Source: Clostridium_AW sp040797845
Lineage (GTDB): Bacteria; Bacillota; Clostridia; Clostridiales; Clostridiaceae
DNA: 64,000 nt
NCBI GenBank assembly: GCA_040797845.1
Contig: JBFNFA010000014.1
Coordinates: 18,378 to 82,377 of the forward strand
Direction of reading: 5' to 3'
The notes beneath the pieces are model-generated. The model was given only the letters and a program-made list of their open reading frames with translations, did no database searches and was not told the DNA's origin. This document shows positions 42,561 to 51,577 of this stretch, in pieces (within the stretch, counting starts at the first letter, position 1; the number at the start of each line of letters is the position of its first letter). The translations under genes were made by a program, and so were the position numbers.

Positions 42561-44486
42561 CTAATTTTCTCTTAATTTTCTCCATATGGTAGATCTATTC
42601 ACGTTTAAAACTTCAGATGCTCTATTTACTGAACCATTACATTTCTGAAGTATATACTTAATATATTGATTTTCTAACTCTTTTAAATTCATATCTTTTT
42701 TCACTTTAAATACACAGCCCTCTTCTTTAAATAAACCTTCTAATTCATTACATACATTTTCCCCTTTAGAATCCACTTTAAAATCCCCTTCTAAAATTAT
42801 ATCTTCTTCCCTTAATTCTTCTTTTTCTGCAAGTATTACAGCTCTTTGTATTATGCCTTCTAACTCCCTTATATTCCCCTTATAACAATATTTCAAGAGA
42901 AGATTTAATACTCCTTTATCCATGCTCTTAACAGGTTTATTATATTTTGAAGAATATTTTTTTATAAAACACTGGCTTAACTCTTCAATATCTTCAATTC
43001 TTTCGTTTAGGGAAGGTATTTTTAGGGACAATATGTTTATTCTAAAATAAAGATCCTCTCTAAATTCCCCATTCTCTACCATACCTCTTAAATTTTTATT
43101 GGTTGCAGAAATAACTCTTACATCTACAGGAAGCACTTTATCATCACCTATTCTCATAACTTCTCTCTCTTGCAGCACTCTTAAAAGTCTACCTTGAAGT
43201 TCTAAAGGTAGTTCACCTATTTCATCTAAAAATATAGTTCCACCATGGGCAAGCTCAAAAATACCTGCTTTCCCTCCCTTTGCTGCCCCTGTAAATGCAC
43301 CTTCTACATATCCGAATAACTCACTTTCTATTAAATTTGGTGGAAGTGCCGCACAGTTAATGGCTACAAAGGGACCTTTTTTCCTATGACTATAGTTGTG
43401 CATACTTTGCGCGAAGAGTTCTTTTCCAACACCTGATGGTCCTATTATTAGTATTGGCGAATCATATTTACTATATTTTTTAGCTCTTTCTATGCATTCC
43501 TCTGTTTTCTTGCTTTTATATATTATTTGATTAAAATTATATTTTGCCACAAATCCCTTCTTCAATAAATTCAACCTTACCTTTTTTTCTAAATTCTGAA
43601 GTTCAGTGACATCCTGAAAAGTTGCTACTACTCCCTTTATTTCATTATCTACAATTATGGGTACTCTATTAGTAGCTATTTTAGATTGCCCTACTTCCTG
43701 AATCTCTCCAAGTTCTGATATACCACTTCTTAATACGCCAGGTAGTTTACTATTCCTTACAACATCTTCTATATTTTTACCAATAACATTTTTTTCATTT
43801 AACCCGAAAATTTTCTCCGCCCTGCTATTGATTATAGATATTTTACCATTGTCATCTACAGAAATTATCCCATCATGTACAAAATCCATTATAGTTTTAA
43901 ATCTTTGTGCTTTTTCCTTTTCTATTTTAGACATCTGTAGTATCCTTCTAGCCTCTTGCATTGCATTAAGTACAGCTTCTTCCCCAGAGGTAATCATATA
44001 GTTTACACAATTTAATTTTTTTGATACTTTGCTAGCTACCGTATCTCCAACGAAAATTTTAATCCCTTTCTCCGCATAGGACCTAATCTTTTCTTCAGCA
44101 TACTCTTCTCTTTCTATTTCAATTTTCACCATATCTAAGCCTAATATATCTTGTATTATTTCACAACCGTGAATTATATTTTTATATCCAACCACACCTA
44201 TGGTATCCTTATAATTAATTATATCTTTAAATCCTCTTAATATATCAAAGGAAGTCATCTTAATTTCTACTACAGGTATATCCACCGCGTTTTTTATCAT
44301 TGTATAAGTTCCACCTCTAGAGATTATTAAACTAGCTCCCTTTTCCACTATTTTCTTTGCCTCAACAACTCCTTGACTTAAGTTCCCTAAAACTACTTCA
44401 ATATTTTGATATCCCTTTTCTTTAATTATTTTATTACTTAATTCATACAAATCCTTAAAAGGAGCAACCACAACTATATCATTCAT
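42561..44486 (-). CDS. Sigma-54-dependent activator with PrpR-type sensor domain
   Basis: A 641-residue enhancer-binding protein. Residues 1-180 fit the PrpR N-terminal sensor domain (IISRGGTYTMIKNAVDIPVVEI, GVVGYKN); residues 190-300 are a PAS domain (VHDGIISVDDNGKISIINSRAEKIFGL); residues 320-550 are the AAA+ domain with Walker A GPSGVGKELFAQ, the sigma-54 contact loop GAFTGA and LFLDEIGELP-type Walker B; the C-terminus is a Fis-type helix-turn-helix (GSVNRASEVLNVNRSTIWRKLREN). It most likely senses the imported sugar acid or an intermediate and activates the adjacent uxaA promoter. Confidence 0.94.
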   Translation of the reverse strand: MNDIVVVAPFKDLYELSNKIIKEKGYQNIEVVLGNLSQGVVEAKKIVEKGASLIISRGGTYTMIKNAVDIPVVEIKMTSFDILRGFKDIINYKDTIGVVGYKNIIHGCEIIQDILGLDMVKIEIEREEYAEEKIRSYAEKGIKIFVGDTVASKVSKKLNCVNYMITSGEEAVLNAMQEARRILQMSKIEKEKAQRFKTIMDFVHDGIISVDDNGKISIINSRAEKIFGLNEKNVIGKNIEDVVRNSKLPGVLRSGISELGEIQEVGQSKIATNRVPIIVDNEIKGVVATFQDVTELQNLEKKVRLNLLKKGFVAKYNFNQIIYKSKKTEECIERAKKYSKYDSPILIIGPSGVGKELFAQSMHNYSHRKKGPFVAINCAALPPNLIESELFGYVEGAFTGAAKGGKAGIFELAHGGTIFLDEIGELPLELQGRLLRVLQEREVMRIGDDKVLPVDVRVISATNKNLRGMVENGEFREDLYFRINILSLKIPSLNERIEDIEELSQCFIKKYSSKYNKPVKSMDKGVLNLLLKYCYKGNIRELEGIIQRAVILAEKEELREEDIILEGDFKVDSKGENVCNELEGLFKEEGCVFKVKKDMNLKELENQYIKYILQKCNGSVNRASEVLNVNRSTIWRKLREN

Positions 44487-44559
44487 AATACCCTACCCCT
44501 TATCTTTTAATGTAATAACGAAGACCTTTGTTTAAAGTATATACTTAATTATCTTTTTA

Positions 44560-44594
44560 AAAAAGGGATTTCGCTATGCAAAATCCCTTTTTTA
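44560..44594 (-). terminator. Terminator of eutJ
   Basis: A 13-bp stem (AAAAAAGGGATTT and complement) with a 9-base loop between eutJ and the activator gene, flanked by A/T runs. Confidence 0.78.
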
Positions 44595-44636
44595 TTACCA
44601 CCTGTCATAATATATTTTATTTTTATGAAATCTATC

Positions 44637-45455
44637 TTATAATCGTGAATCCATAGCAATGCCCATAGGAGTTACTAATAGTGGATTTTCCGGTTTTACG
44701 CATTTTATGCCAGTATACTTTTCTATTATTTTCTCACAGTCCTTAAGACAACAAGTTCCTCCAACTAAGTAAATTATATCTACATTATGTCCATTTATGC
44801 ATTGATTTACTATACTTCCTACCTTTTCTAAAACCGGTTTAACTATAGGTAATATTTCATGATGTTTTTCATTTTTTCTTTTAAGATTCTCGGCTTCTTC
44901 AAAACTTATACGATGATATCCTGCTAAAACTAAGGATAAGTGCGTTCCTCCTGTTGGCTCATCAGCAGTATAAATAACGTTACCATTCTTTAAAATAGAT
45001 ATGCCCGTAGTTCCTCCCCCTATATCTACTATGGCGCCATCCCTTATTCCTAATATATGAGCAGCAGCTGTGGGTTCATCTACTATGTTATTAACTTCAA
45101 AACCAGCTCCCTCAACTACATTCTTCATAACTTTAATATTACCTTCTGAAATTCCTGGAGGTATGGCAGTTGCTGCATATTTTAATTCTATCCCTAATCT
45201 TTTTTCTATTTTGCTCTTTAATTTTGAAACTATATCTACAGCATTTAAGTAATCTACTACTATACCATCCTTTACCGCACTAGCTCTATACATTTCCCCG
45301 CAAATTGGATTGTTTTCTTTATCAAGTACAGTAATAACTATGTGTGAAGTTCCTAAATCTACTCCCACCTTCATTTCGCAGTCCGCATTAATTTTATCAT
45401 CTTTATTCATAGTTTCTTCCATTTTTTTTATCAAATTATTTGCTTCTTCTAACAT
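44637..45455 (-). CDS. eutJ: EutJ-like chaperone (actin/Hsp70-fold)
   Basis: A 272-residue protein of the EutJ family, an Hsp70-like ATPase linked with ethanolamine microcompartments. Seen: VGVDLGTSHIVITVLD (phosphate loop 1), DEPTAAAHILG, GAIVDIGGGTTGISIL (phosphate loop 2) and IYLVGGTCCLKDCEKII. An N-terminal extension of about 28 residues precedes the core; the start could instead be at a later Met. EutJ function is not established. It is not next to eut enzymes here; the microcompartment operon starts about 3.4 kb away. Confidence 0.9.
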   Translation of the reverse strand: MLEEANNLIKKMEETMNKDDKINADCEMKVGVDLGTSHIVITVLDKENNPICGEMYRASAVKDGIVVDYLNAVDIVSKLKSKIEKRLGIELKYAATAIPPGISEGNIKVMKNVVEGAGFEVNNIVDEPTAAAHILGIRDGAIVDIGGGTTGISILKNGNVIYTADEPTGGTHLSLVLAGYHRISFEEAENLKRKNEKHHEILPIVKPVLEKVGSIVNQCINGHNVDIIYLVGGTCCLKDCEKIIEKYTGIKCVKPENPLLVTPMGIAMDSRL

Positions 45456-45640
45456 ATAATCACTATCCCTCCTACTTTAATTTTCCCCTATTAATTAAAT
45501 AATATATATATAAATATGTAAAATCAACCATTAAAATTTCTTTGGTCTATGAGTATGAATTTGCCTTTGTATTCTCAAAGTATTTTTGTACATCCATGTG
45601 GAATACTAAATGATGTTAACTATTTTTAGGGGCGTGAAAA

Positions 45641-46402
45641 ATGAACTATATAATATTTGATTTAGAATTTAATCAACACTATAACTTTCTTGAAGATAAT
45701 ACTACTGCAAGAAACTATAAATGTCCTTTTGAGATAATTCAAATTGGTGCGGTAAAGCTCGATGAAAGCCTTCAAACAGTTTCCACTTTTGACAGTATAA
45801 TTAAGCCTGAAATATATACTAGAATTCATCCCTATGTAAAACAAATAACCAATATAACCACTGAAAATTTAAATAAAGGAAAGTCCTTTAAAGAAGTGTA
45901 TAAAGCCTTTGTTGAATTTGCAGAATTTAAAAGTATATTATGCGTTTGGGGTTTATCTGATATGAAAGAATTATTTAGAAATATAGAATACCATAGTCTG
46001 GATTCTTCCTTAATTTCTAAAGAATACATTAATATTCAACATGAAGCATCTAAGTTCTTTAAACTTCCTAGAGGAACTAACATGGGATTAAGTAATGCAG
46101 TAAAACTATTAAATATTCAATCCAACATGAAATTTCACAACGCTTTTAATGATGCTTATTATACCTCAGAAGTTTTCAAAGAAATTTATAGCAGTGACCT
46201 AAAACCTAAAATATATAACTACATGAAAAAAATAAATAAAAATACACATAATCGTAAAAATGGAGGTATTGACGAGATTAAATTAATTAAACAGTTTGAA
46301 AAAATGTTTAGCCGAGAAATGACCCTAGAGGAACAATCAATTATAAAATTATCATATGCAATGGGTAAAACCAATCAATTTAACATTAAACCAAGGGAAT
46401 AA
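45641..46402 (+). CDS. DEDDh 3'-5' exonuclease domain protein (KapD-like)
   Basis: A 253-residue protein. Residues 1-180 form an RNase T/DnaQ-like exonuclease with the acidic metal ligands in IIFDLEFNQH (ExoI), the middle Asp motif in CVWGLSDMKELF and HNAFNDAYYTSEVF (ExoIII, with His and Asp). The C-terminal 60 residues (basic, then FSREMTLEEQSIIKLSYAMG) have no assigned domain. Related proteins include KapD of Bacillus, which affects sporulation signalling. Substrate (RNA or DNA) unknown. The gene precedes satD1 on the same strand with about 130 bases between. Confidence 0.83.
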   Translation: MNYIIFDLEFNQHYNFLEDNTTARNYKCPFEIIQIGAVKLDESLQTVSTFDSIIKPEIYTRIHPYVKQITNITTENLNKGKSFKEVYKAFVEFAEFKSILCVWGLSDMKELFRNIEYHSLDSSLISKEYINIQHEASKFFKLPRGTNMGLSNAVKLLNIQSNMKFHNAFNDAYYTSEVFKEIYSSDLKPKIYNYMKKINKNTHNRKNGGIDEIKLIKQFEKMFSREMTLEEQSIIKLSYAMGKTNQFNIKPRE

Positions 46403-46530
46403 ATTCACCATTTATTTTTATACTCATATTATAAAATATGTATATAATTTTACATATAGTAAAGTTTTAATCATTAACTTTAATAGAGTAAAGGTTAAAA
46501 GCTTTACTTATGATAGGAGGTAGTTATTCT

Positions 46531-46929
46531 TTGCTTTACTGCACTTTAATTTGTGATATAAAATCATCTAGAACAATAGAAAATAGAGAAGAAGTTCAAT
46601 ATAAAATTATAGATATGTTAAAAAATACAAATATTAAATTTAAAGATGTTATTATTTCTCCATTTTTAATAACTACAGGTGACGAATGGCAAGGATTATT
46701 AAAGTACCCTTACGACTTTATAGAAATATTAGATTTTTTTAAAAAACATTTGAAAGATATTAGGTTCTATACAGGTGTAGGTATTGGCGATGTATCTATC
46801 CATAATTTCCAACTTACTGTAAATCAGTTAGATGGACCTTCATTTTATAGAGCAAGAGATGCAGTAAAATATGCTAAGAAAAGCAACTTACCCTTAGTAA
46901 TTTTATTTGATGATTGGGATAACATTTAA
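46531..46929 (+). CDS. SatD-family protein 1 (palm/cyclase-like core only)
   Basis: A SatD-family protein of about 132 residues. It has LLYCTLICDIKSSRTIENRE, the loop TTGDEWQGLL, YTGVGIGDV and ARDAVKYAKKSN. This order (Asp strand, G-D-E hairpin, G-x-GIG strand, A-x2-Ak helix) looks like the metal-binding core of GGDEF or class III nucleotide cyclases. No C-terminal DNA-binding part is present. I choose a TTG start ten bases after GGAGG; the in-frame ATG upstream has no ribosome site. The 3' end overlaps the convergent DUF3307 gene by 27 bases. Confidence 0.8.
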   Translation: MLYCTLICDIKSSRTIENREEVQYKIIDMLKNTNIKFKDVIISPFLITTGDEWQGLLKYPYDFIEILDFFKKHLKDIRFYTGVGIGDVSIHNFQLTVNQLDGPSFYRARDAVKYAKKSNLPLVILFDDWDNI

Positions 46930-47724
46930 ATTATAGATTATTATCCCTCCTATTATAGCTATAATAAAACTAATAAAAGTTCCAATAATAAAATATTCTA
47001 CAAAGCTATCATCATCTAATTTTTTAAATCTAGCAATGGATTTAGCAGTAAGGACAAAGCCTATCATAGAGGGTTGTCCTATAGATATGCCAATTAATAT
47101 AAAAATTCTTTCCAGAATACCAATTATAAAACCTCCATTTCTAGCGCCTGAGTTAACATCGCTAGATTTTTTTACTATAACGAATCCTTTATCTATAAGA
47201 TGGGCATATCCATTTAAATTTGTACTTTTAATATATTTCATAATAAAGATTCCTGCTCCCCAAGTACACAATATAAAAACAATGCTTATAATAATATAAC
47301 GATCCACTACATTTATTCCATCTGGATAAACCTTGATAACTTCATATATGCTATTCAACGCTTTATTTAAAGATAAATCACACACAACTACAGGTATTAC
47401 TATCATATGAAGCAATTGATCTAATAAAAATAAAACTATATTGTTTTCAAGGGACTTTTTAAATTTAATGGCCAATGTTTTTACTTCATCTATTGCAAAA
47501 TGAGATATAGCTATATAAAGTATAATTTTAAAATAATAACTATATCCAAACAAACTCATTATGAAAAACATAACAAAAAAGTGCATAAGGCTATGTACTG
47601 CATTCCCTTTTAAATTATCACTCATATCTTCGCTAAATCTTAATCTCAAAATTTTTTCATTTTGTAATATAAAATCACATAAAAAGTGGCTCAGTATAAG
47701 CAACAAAATAATTCTTAAACGCAT
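46903..47724 (-). CDS. DUF3307 membrane protein
   Basis: A 273-residue integral membrane protein with about seven membrane segments. It has the DUF3307 opening LILSHFLCDFILQNEKI, then HSLMHFFVMF, ISHFAIDEVKTLAIKF and LLDQLLHMIVIP. The recurring His and Asp residues at membrane faces resemble those of membrane-embedded hydrolases, but no reaction is known. It starts one base after the end of satD2 on the same strand, an operon pairing seen as SatD plus DUF3307. A regulated membrane effector is an inference. Confidence 0.87.
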   Translation of the reverse strand: MRLRIILLLILSHFLCDFILQNEKILRLRFSEDMSDNLKGNAVHSLMHFFVMFFIMSLFGYSYYFKIILYIAISHFAIDEVKTLAIKFKKSLENNIVLFLLDQLLHMIVIPVVVCDLSLNKALNSIYEVIKVYPDGINVVDRYIIISIVFILCTWGAGIFIMKYIKSTNLNGYAHLIDKGFVIVKKSSDVNSGARNGGFIIGILERIFILIGISIGQPSMIGFVLTAKSIARFKKLDDDSFVEYFIIGTFISFIIAIIGGIIIYNLNVIPIIK

Positions 47725-47725
47725 T

Positions 47726-48493
47726 TTAATTACCCTTTCTAATATTACAATATAGGTCTAACATAGATTCAATAATTAAATTATTGTTATTAATTACAAA
47801 ATAATTAGATGCATTAATCTTTTGACTTATATTAGCCTTAGAAAGGCCTGGATTTTCCTTTATAATATTATTATAAGAGCCAAAACGTTCATAAAGCTCT
47901 ATAATTTCTAACTGCTTACTGGTTATCCCGCTTTTCAACACTTCGTTATTTTCAATTAATGTGTTGATAACTTTATTAATTGATAAATTATAATTTTCTT
48001 CCTGTTCCGTAGTTATTGCAACCTCTTCAAGTATTGTGGATTTCTCCACAGGTAGTTTTGAAAAAAACACATTCTTAGCGCTAAAATAAATATTATTTTT
48101 TGTACTATTTAGCTGCTTACTATAAAATCTATTTTTTTCCTTCGCTATATTTAATGCTTCTCTCCCCATAAGAAAACATTCTCCATCCATTAATCTAGTA
48201 TCGTCATAAATACTAGTGCTTATGGTTCCTATACCTACTCCAGCATAAATATTTATACCTTTATTTTTTAAAAACTTCTGGAACTTATCTACAACATAAT
48301 AGCTTTTACTTGGCTGCTTCAAAACAATTTGCCATTCATCCCCTAATGTAAATGTAATAGAAGTTGCAAGGATATCTTTAAGTTCAATATTCATTTTTTT
48401 TATGTATTCTATTAATTCTTCTTGTATGATTTGCCTATTTTTTATATTTCTTGAGTCAACTATATCTATATTTATCACACTAAATAATTTCAT
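47726..48493 (-). CDS. SatD-family protein 2 with C-terminal helix-turn-helix
   Basis: A 255-residue SatD-family protein. The first 145 residues have the palm-like core: FSVINIDIVDSRNIKNRQ, TFTLGDEWQIVL, INIYAGVGIGTIST and GREALNIAKEKNRFY. After a linker, residues about 190-245 form a likely helix-turn-helix (ITSKQLEIIELYERFGSYNNIIKENPGLSKANISQKINASNYFVI). The protein could therefore join nucleotide sensing or synthesis to DNA binding. SatD was named for a secretion and acid tolerance locus in Streptococcus; its biochemistry is unknown to me. It is the first gene before DUF3307. Confidence 0.86.
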   Translation of the reverse strand: MKLFSVINIDIVDSRNIKNRQIIQEELIEYIKKMNIELKDILATSITFTLGDEWQIVLKQPSKSYYVVDKFQKFLKNKGINIYAGVGIGTISTSIYDDTRLMDGECFLMGREALNIAKEKNRFYSKQLNSTKNNIYFSAKNVFFSKLPVEKSTILEEVAITTEQEENYNLSINKVINTLIENNEVLKSGITSKQLEIIELYERFGSYNNIIKENPGLSKANISQKINASNYFVINNNNLIIESMLDLYCNIRKGN

Positions 48494-48670
48494 AATAACA
48501 TCACCTTAAAATACTATAATATTTTAATTATACCATATAAATGCTATAGCTATACAAAATTTAAAATTATTTCCTTATTCTTCAAGCAATATAAAGAAAC
48601 CTTATATAGATATTTCATTTTCTACGTAAGGTCCCGCTTAAGCTCCCTTTGTAATCTTTGTTTAAGAGCT

Positions 48671-48829
48671 CTATTTATCAAATAATCCTCCAGACTTTTT
48701 ACCGCTTCTAATTGCTTTTCTAGTATGACCAGTATTCTTTTCTGGCCTTTGTACCAAATTAGATTTTGAGCCTTTCATCTTCTTTTCTTCAATAATTTTT
48801 TTCATCATTTCGATATTTTTATCTGCCAT
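48671..48829 (-). CDS. Small basic protein, unknown, end of pdu operon
   Basis: A 52-residue hydrophilic protein that starts MADKNIEMMKKIIEEKKMKG and ends RKAIRSGKKSGGLFDK. It is lysine-rich with an N-terminal helix and no recognised domain. GGAGA lies 7 bases before the ATG. It follows pduP on the same strand by about 40 bases, so it may be the last gene of the microcompartment operon, but it could have its own promoter. No function can be given. Confidence 0.6.
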   Translation of the reverse strand: MADKNIEMMKKIIEEKKMKGSKSNLVQRPEKNTGHTRKAIRSGKKSGGLFDK

Positions 48830-48869
48830 AAAGTATTCTCCATTCTATATGTTTTTCTTAGGTTTTCGT

Positions 48870-50276
48870 TTATATAATTCTAAAGGAGTCCACCATTACA
48901 CATCTAACTTCCCTTGTAAAAGAAGAAGCATTGGTAAGTCCCTCTCCTGTAGGTCCTGCTATGGTGAATGTAGTATACCCTTCTCCTCCAAATCCAATAC
49001 CTGCATAAGATGGAGCGTTTTTAACGAATATCGTAGTATTTATTGTTCTTGCCATTTTGGTCAAATTGTCTACATTTTTAGAATGCATCACCGCAGTATG
49101 TCTATTTCCTCCTTCTGCTTGTAGTGCAATTTCTAGAGCTTCATTAAAATTTTCAGCCCTAACAATGGGAAGTATCGGCATCATCAATTCCTCTGTTACA
49201 AAGGGATGATCCTTAGATACTCTACATACCAAACATTCAATATGTTTTAAAACATTTATCCCTATGCTTTGAAGAATCACATTAGCATCTTTTCCAACAT
49301 ATTCTTTGTTTAAAGTAAATCTATTATTTCCTTTTTCAATAAGGACCAAATTTAATAACTTGTTAATTTCATCTTCATTTAGCTCATAAACTTCTTCAAT
49401 TTTTTGTATTTCTTCCATAAAAAATTCAAAGACTTTTTCTACTACTATAGCTTCCTTTTCTGCAATACAGGGGAGATTGTTATCAAAGGAGCATCCTTTT
49501 ATTATATCCCTTGCAGCTTTTTTTATATCCGCCGTGTCGTCCACTAATACTGGAGGATTGCCTGCTCCTGCTCCAATAGCCTTTTTACCTGAAGAAAGAG
49601 CTATTTTTACTATTTCTGTTCCTCCCGTAGCTACTAACATTCTAACTTTAGAGTGATTTATCATGGTCATTGTATCTTCAAGTTTTGGTTTATATACGCT
49701 AGTTATAAGATTTTCTGGCCCCCCTGCTTCCCTTATAGCTTTATTTAATATCTTTATAGTAGTTAAACTACATTCCATGGCTTTAGGATGAGGAGAAAAC
49801 ACCACTGAATTACCTGCAGCTATCATACCAATAGAATTACAAGCTACAGTTGCCGCAGGATTTGTTGAAGGAATTATAGAACCTATTACACCATAAGGTG
49901 ACATCTCTATTAAAGTAAGACCTTTGTCTCCAGTGTAAGCTTTAGTAGCTAATATTTCTGTACCTGGAGTTTTTTCAGCCACTAACTTCATCTTAAGATA
50001 TTTATGGTCTTTTCTTCCCATTTTAGTCTCTTTAACACATAGATCCGCAATTTCCATGGCATTATCTAAAATTGCCTTTCTCATAGATCTAATTAGTTTT
50101 TCTCTCTCACTTACAGTCATATAAGATAAATCTTTATATGCCTGTTCTGCAGCTTCGATGGCTTCATTCATGGTATTAAATATACCGTCCCTTGTTTTCT
50201 TATTTAAATTCTTTTCATTCATCTCCAGTAAGACTCTCTGAACTATAAGAGAAAGCTTATCATTATTCAGTTCCAT
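48870..50276 (-). CDS. pduP: CoA-acylating propionaldehyde dehydrogenase PduP
   Basis: Converts propionaldehyde (or 3-hydroxypropionaldehyde) plus CoA and NAD+ to acyl-CoA inside the microcompartment. A 468-residue aldehyde dehydrogenase-like protein: the N-terminal amphipathic helix LSLIVQRVLLEM (residues 8-19) is a likely encapsulation peptide; SPYGVIGSIIPSTNPAA is the cofactor region, and the catalytic cysteine is in FDNNLPCIAEKEAIV. The last residues include GPTGEGLTNASSFTR. The start overlaps the end of pduO by 14 bases. Confidence 0.95.
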   Translation of the reverse strand: MELNNDKLSLIVQRVLLEMNEKNLNKKTRDGIFNTMNEAIEAAEQAYKDLSYMTVSEREKLIRSMRKAILDNAMEIADLCVKETKMGRKDHKYLKMKLVAEKTPGTEILATKAYTGDKGLTLIEMSPYGVIGSIIPSTNPAATVACNSIGMIAAGNSVVFSPHPKAMECSLTTIKILNKAIREAGGPENLITSVYKPKLEDTMTMINHSKVRMLVATGGTEIVKIALSSGKKAIGAGAGNPPVLVDDTADIKKAARDIIKGCSFDNNLPCIAEKEAIVVEKVFEFFMEEIQKIEEVYELNEDEINKLLNLVLIEKGNNRFTLNKEYVGKDANVILQSIGINVLKHIECLVCRVSKDHPFVTEELMMPILPIVRAENFNEALEIALQAEGGNRHTAVMHSKNVDNLTKMARTINTTIFVKNAPSYAGIGFGGEGYTTFTIAGPTGEGLTNASSFTREVRCVMVDSFRII

Positions 50277-51234
50277 AACTAACCACCTCTCTAAAAGCCT
50301 TCACACCATATTCAGCTACTATTATGTCTTCTTTTACAGTTCCTCCACTTACTCCAACTGCTCCTATGACCTTCCCCTTTACACTAATAGGAATCCCCCC
50401 ACCCCAAGCTATGATTTTCTTTAAATTGTTTATTCCATAAAGTTCACCTGTAGGCTGAGATAATTCCTTTAGCTTATCAGTTCTCATTTTTAGAGCCACT
50501 GCGGTATATGCCTTATCCCTTGCAATATCTAGACTCGCTAATAAAGAATCCGTCATTCTAACCATAGAAATTGGATTCCCCACCTGATCACATACATATA
50601 TGACCATAGGTACAGAAATTTCCTCAGCTTTTTTTATACATTGTTTTATAATATAATCTGCCTTCTTCCAATCTAGTTCTTTTAAATTTATTCCTATATC
50701 TATCTTTTCCTTAGATTTTTGTAGAATATCTTTATAATCTACCATCCTTGCCATAGTATATAATAAATCTGATAATCTATTGATATATTTTAAAAGGTAT
50801 TCATTTATATCATAATCTTCTTTAAGCTTGACTATGTATCTCTCTGCCTTTCTTGCTAAAGTTCTAGCTACATCTAGAACTCCAGACTCTTCCGTTCCAC
50901 CAGGGATTATAAAGCTATTTATTTTAGGTAGCTCTCTATATAAAGTATCTATAGCATTTTCAATATAGCTTACATTACCTTCATTTATATAAATTTTGTA
51001 TTTATCTGTTCCTAGAGAGGCAAGTTCCGCTCCAACATGGAAAAGCTCTCTTTGAATATTTAATAAAACTTCATTTAATTTATGATCTTTCACTTTAGAT
51101 CTAGCAAGCCCAAGGAAAGAATTGAATTCATCTATTGTACCATAAGCCCATAATCTATCATCTTCCTTGCTTACTTTCCCTCCTCCAATAAGGGAAGTTT
51201 CACCTTGGTCTCCTCCTCTTGTATAGATTTTCAA
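50263..51234 (-). CDS. pduO: PduO-type cob(I)alamin adenosyltransferase with GlcG/HbpS domain
   Basis: Makes adenosylcobalamin, the cofactor of diol dehydratase, from cob(I)alamin and ATP. Residues 1-180 are the PduO adenosyltransferase: KIYTRGGDQGETSLIGGGKVSKED, FNSFLGLARS, ELFHVGAELASLGT, FIIPGGTEESGVLDVARTLARKAERYIV and YINRLSDLLYTMAR. Residues about 190-325 are a GlcG/HbpS (DUF336) domain, known to bind haem in PduO proteins. I prefer a TTG start 9 bases after GGAG, giving MKIYTRGGD; an ATG 9 bases upstream is possible but too near the ribosome site. Confidence 0.93.
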   Translation of the reverse strand: MKIYTRGGDQGETSLIGGGKVSKEDDRLWAYGTIDEFNSFLGLARSKVKDHKLNEVLLNIQRELFHVGAELASLGTDKYKIYINEGNVSYIENAIDTLYRELPKINSFIIPGGTEESGVLDVARTLARKAERYIVKLKEDYDINEYLLKYINRLSDLLYTMARMVDYKDILQKSKEKIDIGINLKELDWKKADYIIKQCIKKAEEISVPMVIYVCDQVGNPISMVRMTDSLLASLDIARDKAYTAVALKMRTDKLKELSQPTGELYGINNLKKIIAWGGGIPISVKGKVIGAVGVSGGTVKEDIIVAEYGVKAFREVVSYGTE

Positions 51235-51261
51235 TTCCACCATCTCCAATCAGTACATATT

Positions 51262-51531
51262 TCAATCCTTTCTTTCGATGTAATCTACTATGCCAACTAT
51301 AGCAGCATCAGATATGCCAACTTTATTTTCGTCAACATGCCTTGCTGAACTACCCTTTATTACCAATACTATTTCATTTGTACCTGCTCCTACTGTATCA
51401 GTTGCTACAAAACAGCTCCCTTCAGGCTCTTCTTTACTATTTATTGGTTGTATAATTAAAAGTTTATTTCCTGTAAGCCTTTCATCTTTTTGAGTGGAAA
51501 CCACGTTTCCTATTACTTTTCCTAAAATCAT
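51262..51531 (-). CDS. pduN: Microcompartment vertex protein PduN (EutN/CcmL)
   Basis: An 89-residue EutN/CcmL-family protein that forms pentamers closing the vertices of the microcompartment shell. Motifs: MILGKVIGNVVSTQKDERLTGNKLLIIQPI, FVATDTVGAGTNEIVLVIKGSSAR and DAAIVGIVDYIE. It is the only pentamer-type gene in the operon. GGAGAAGG precedes the ATG. Confidence 0.95.
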   Translation of the reverse strand: MILGKVIGNVVSTQKDERLTGNKLLIIQPINSKEEPEGSCFVATDTVGAGTNEIVLVIKGSSARHVDENKVGISDAAIVGIVDYIERKD

Positions 51532-51577
51532 AATCCTTCTCCTTAATCCACATATATCAATGCTATTTTCTTATCTT

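Noticed and set aside
45561..45596. TTTGTA-type repeats upstream of eutJ as a third pdu-regulator site
   Set aside because: Only 10 of 16 bases match the pdu repeats and the spacing is 19 rather than 21 bases. It is probably chance in A/T-rich DNA.
46510..46530. ATG start for satD1
   Set aside because: No ribosome site precedes it, while GGAGG lies between it and the TTG ten bases further on, and the family core begins right after the TTG.
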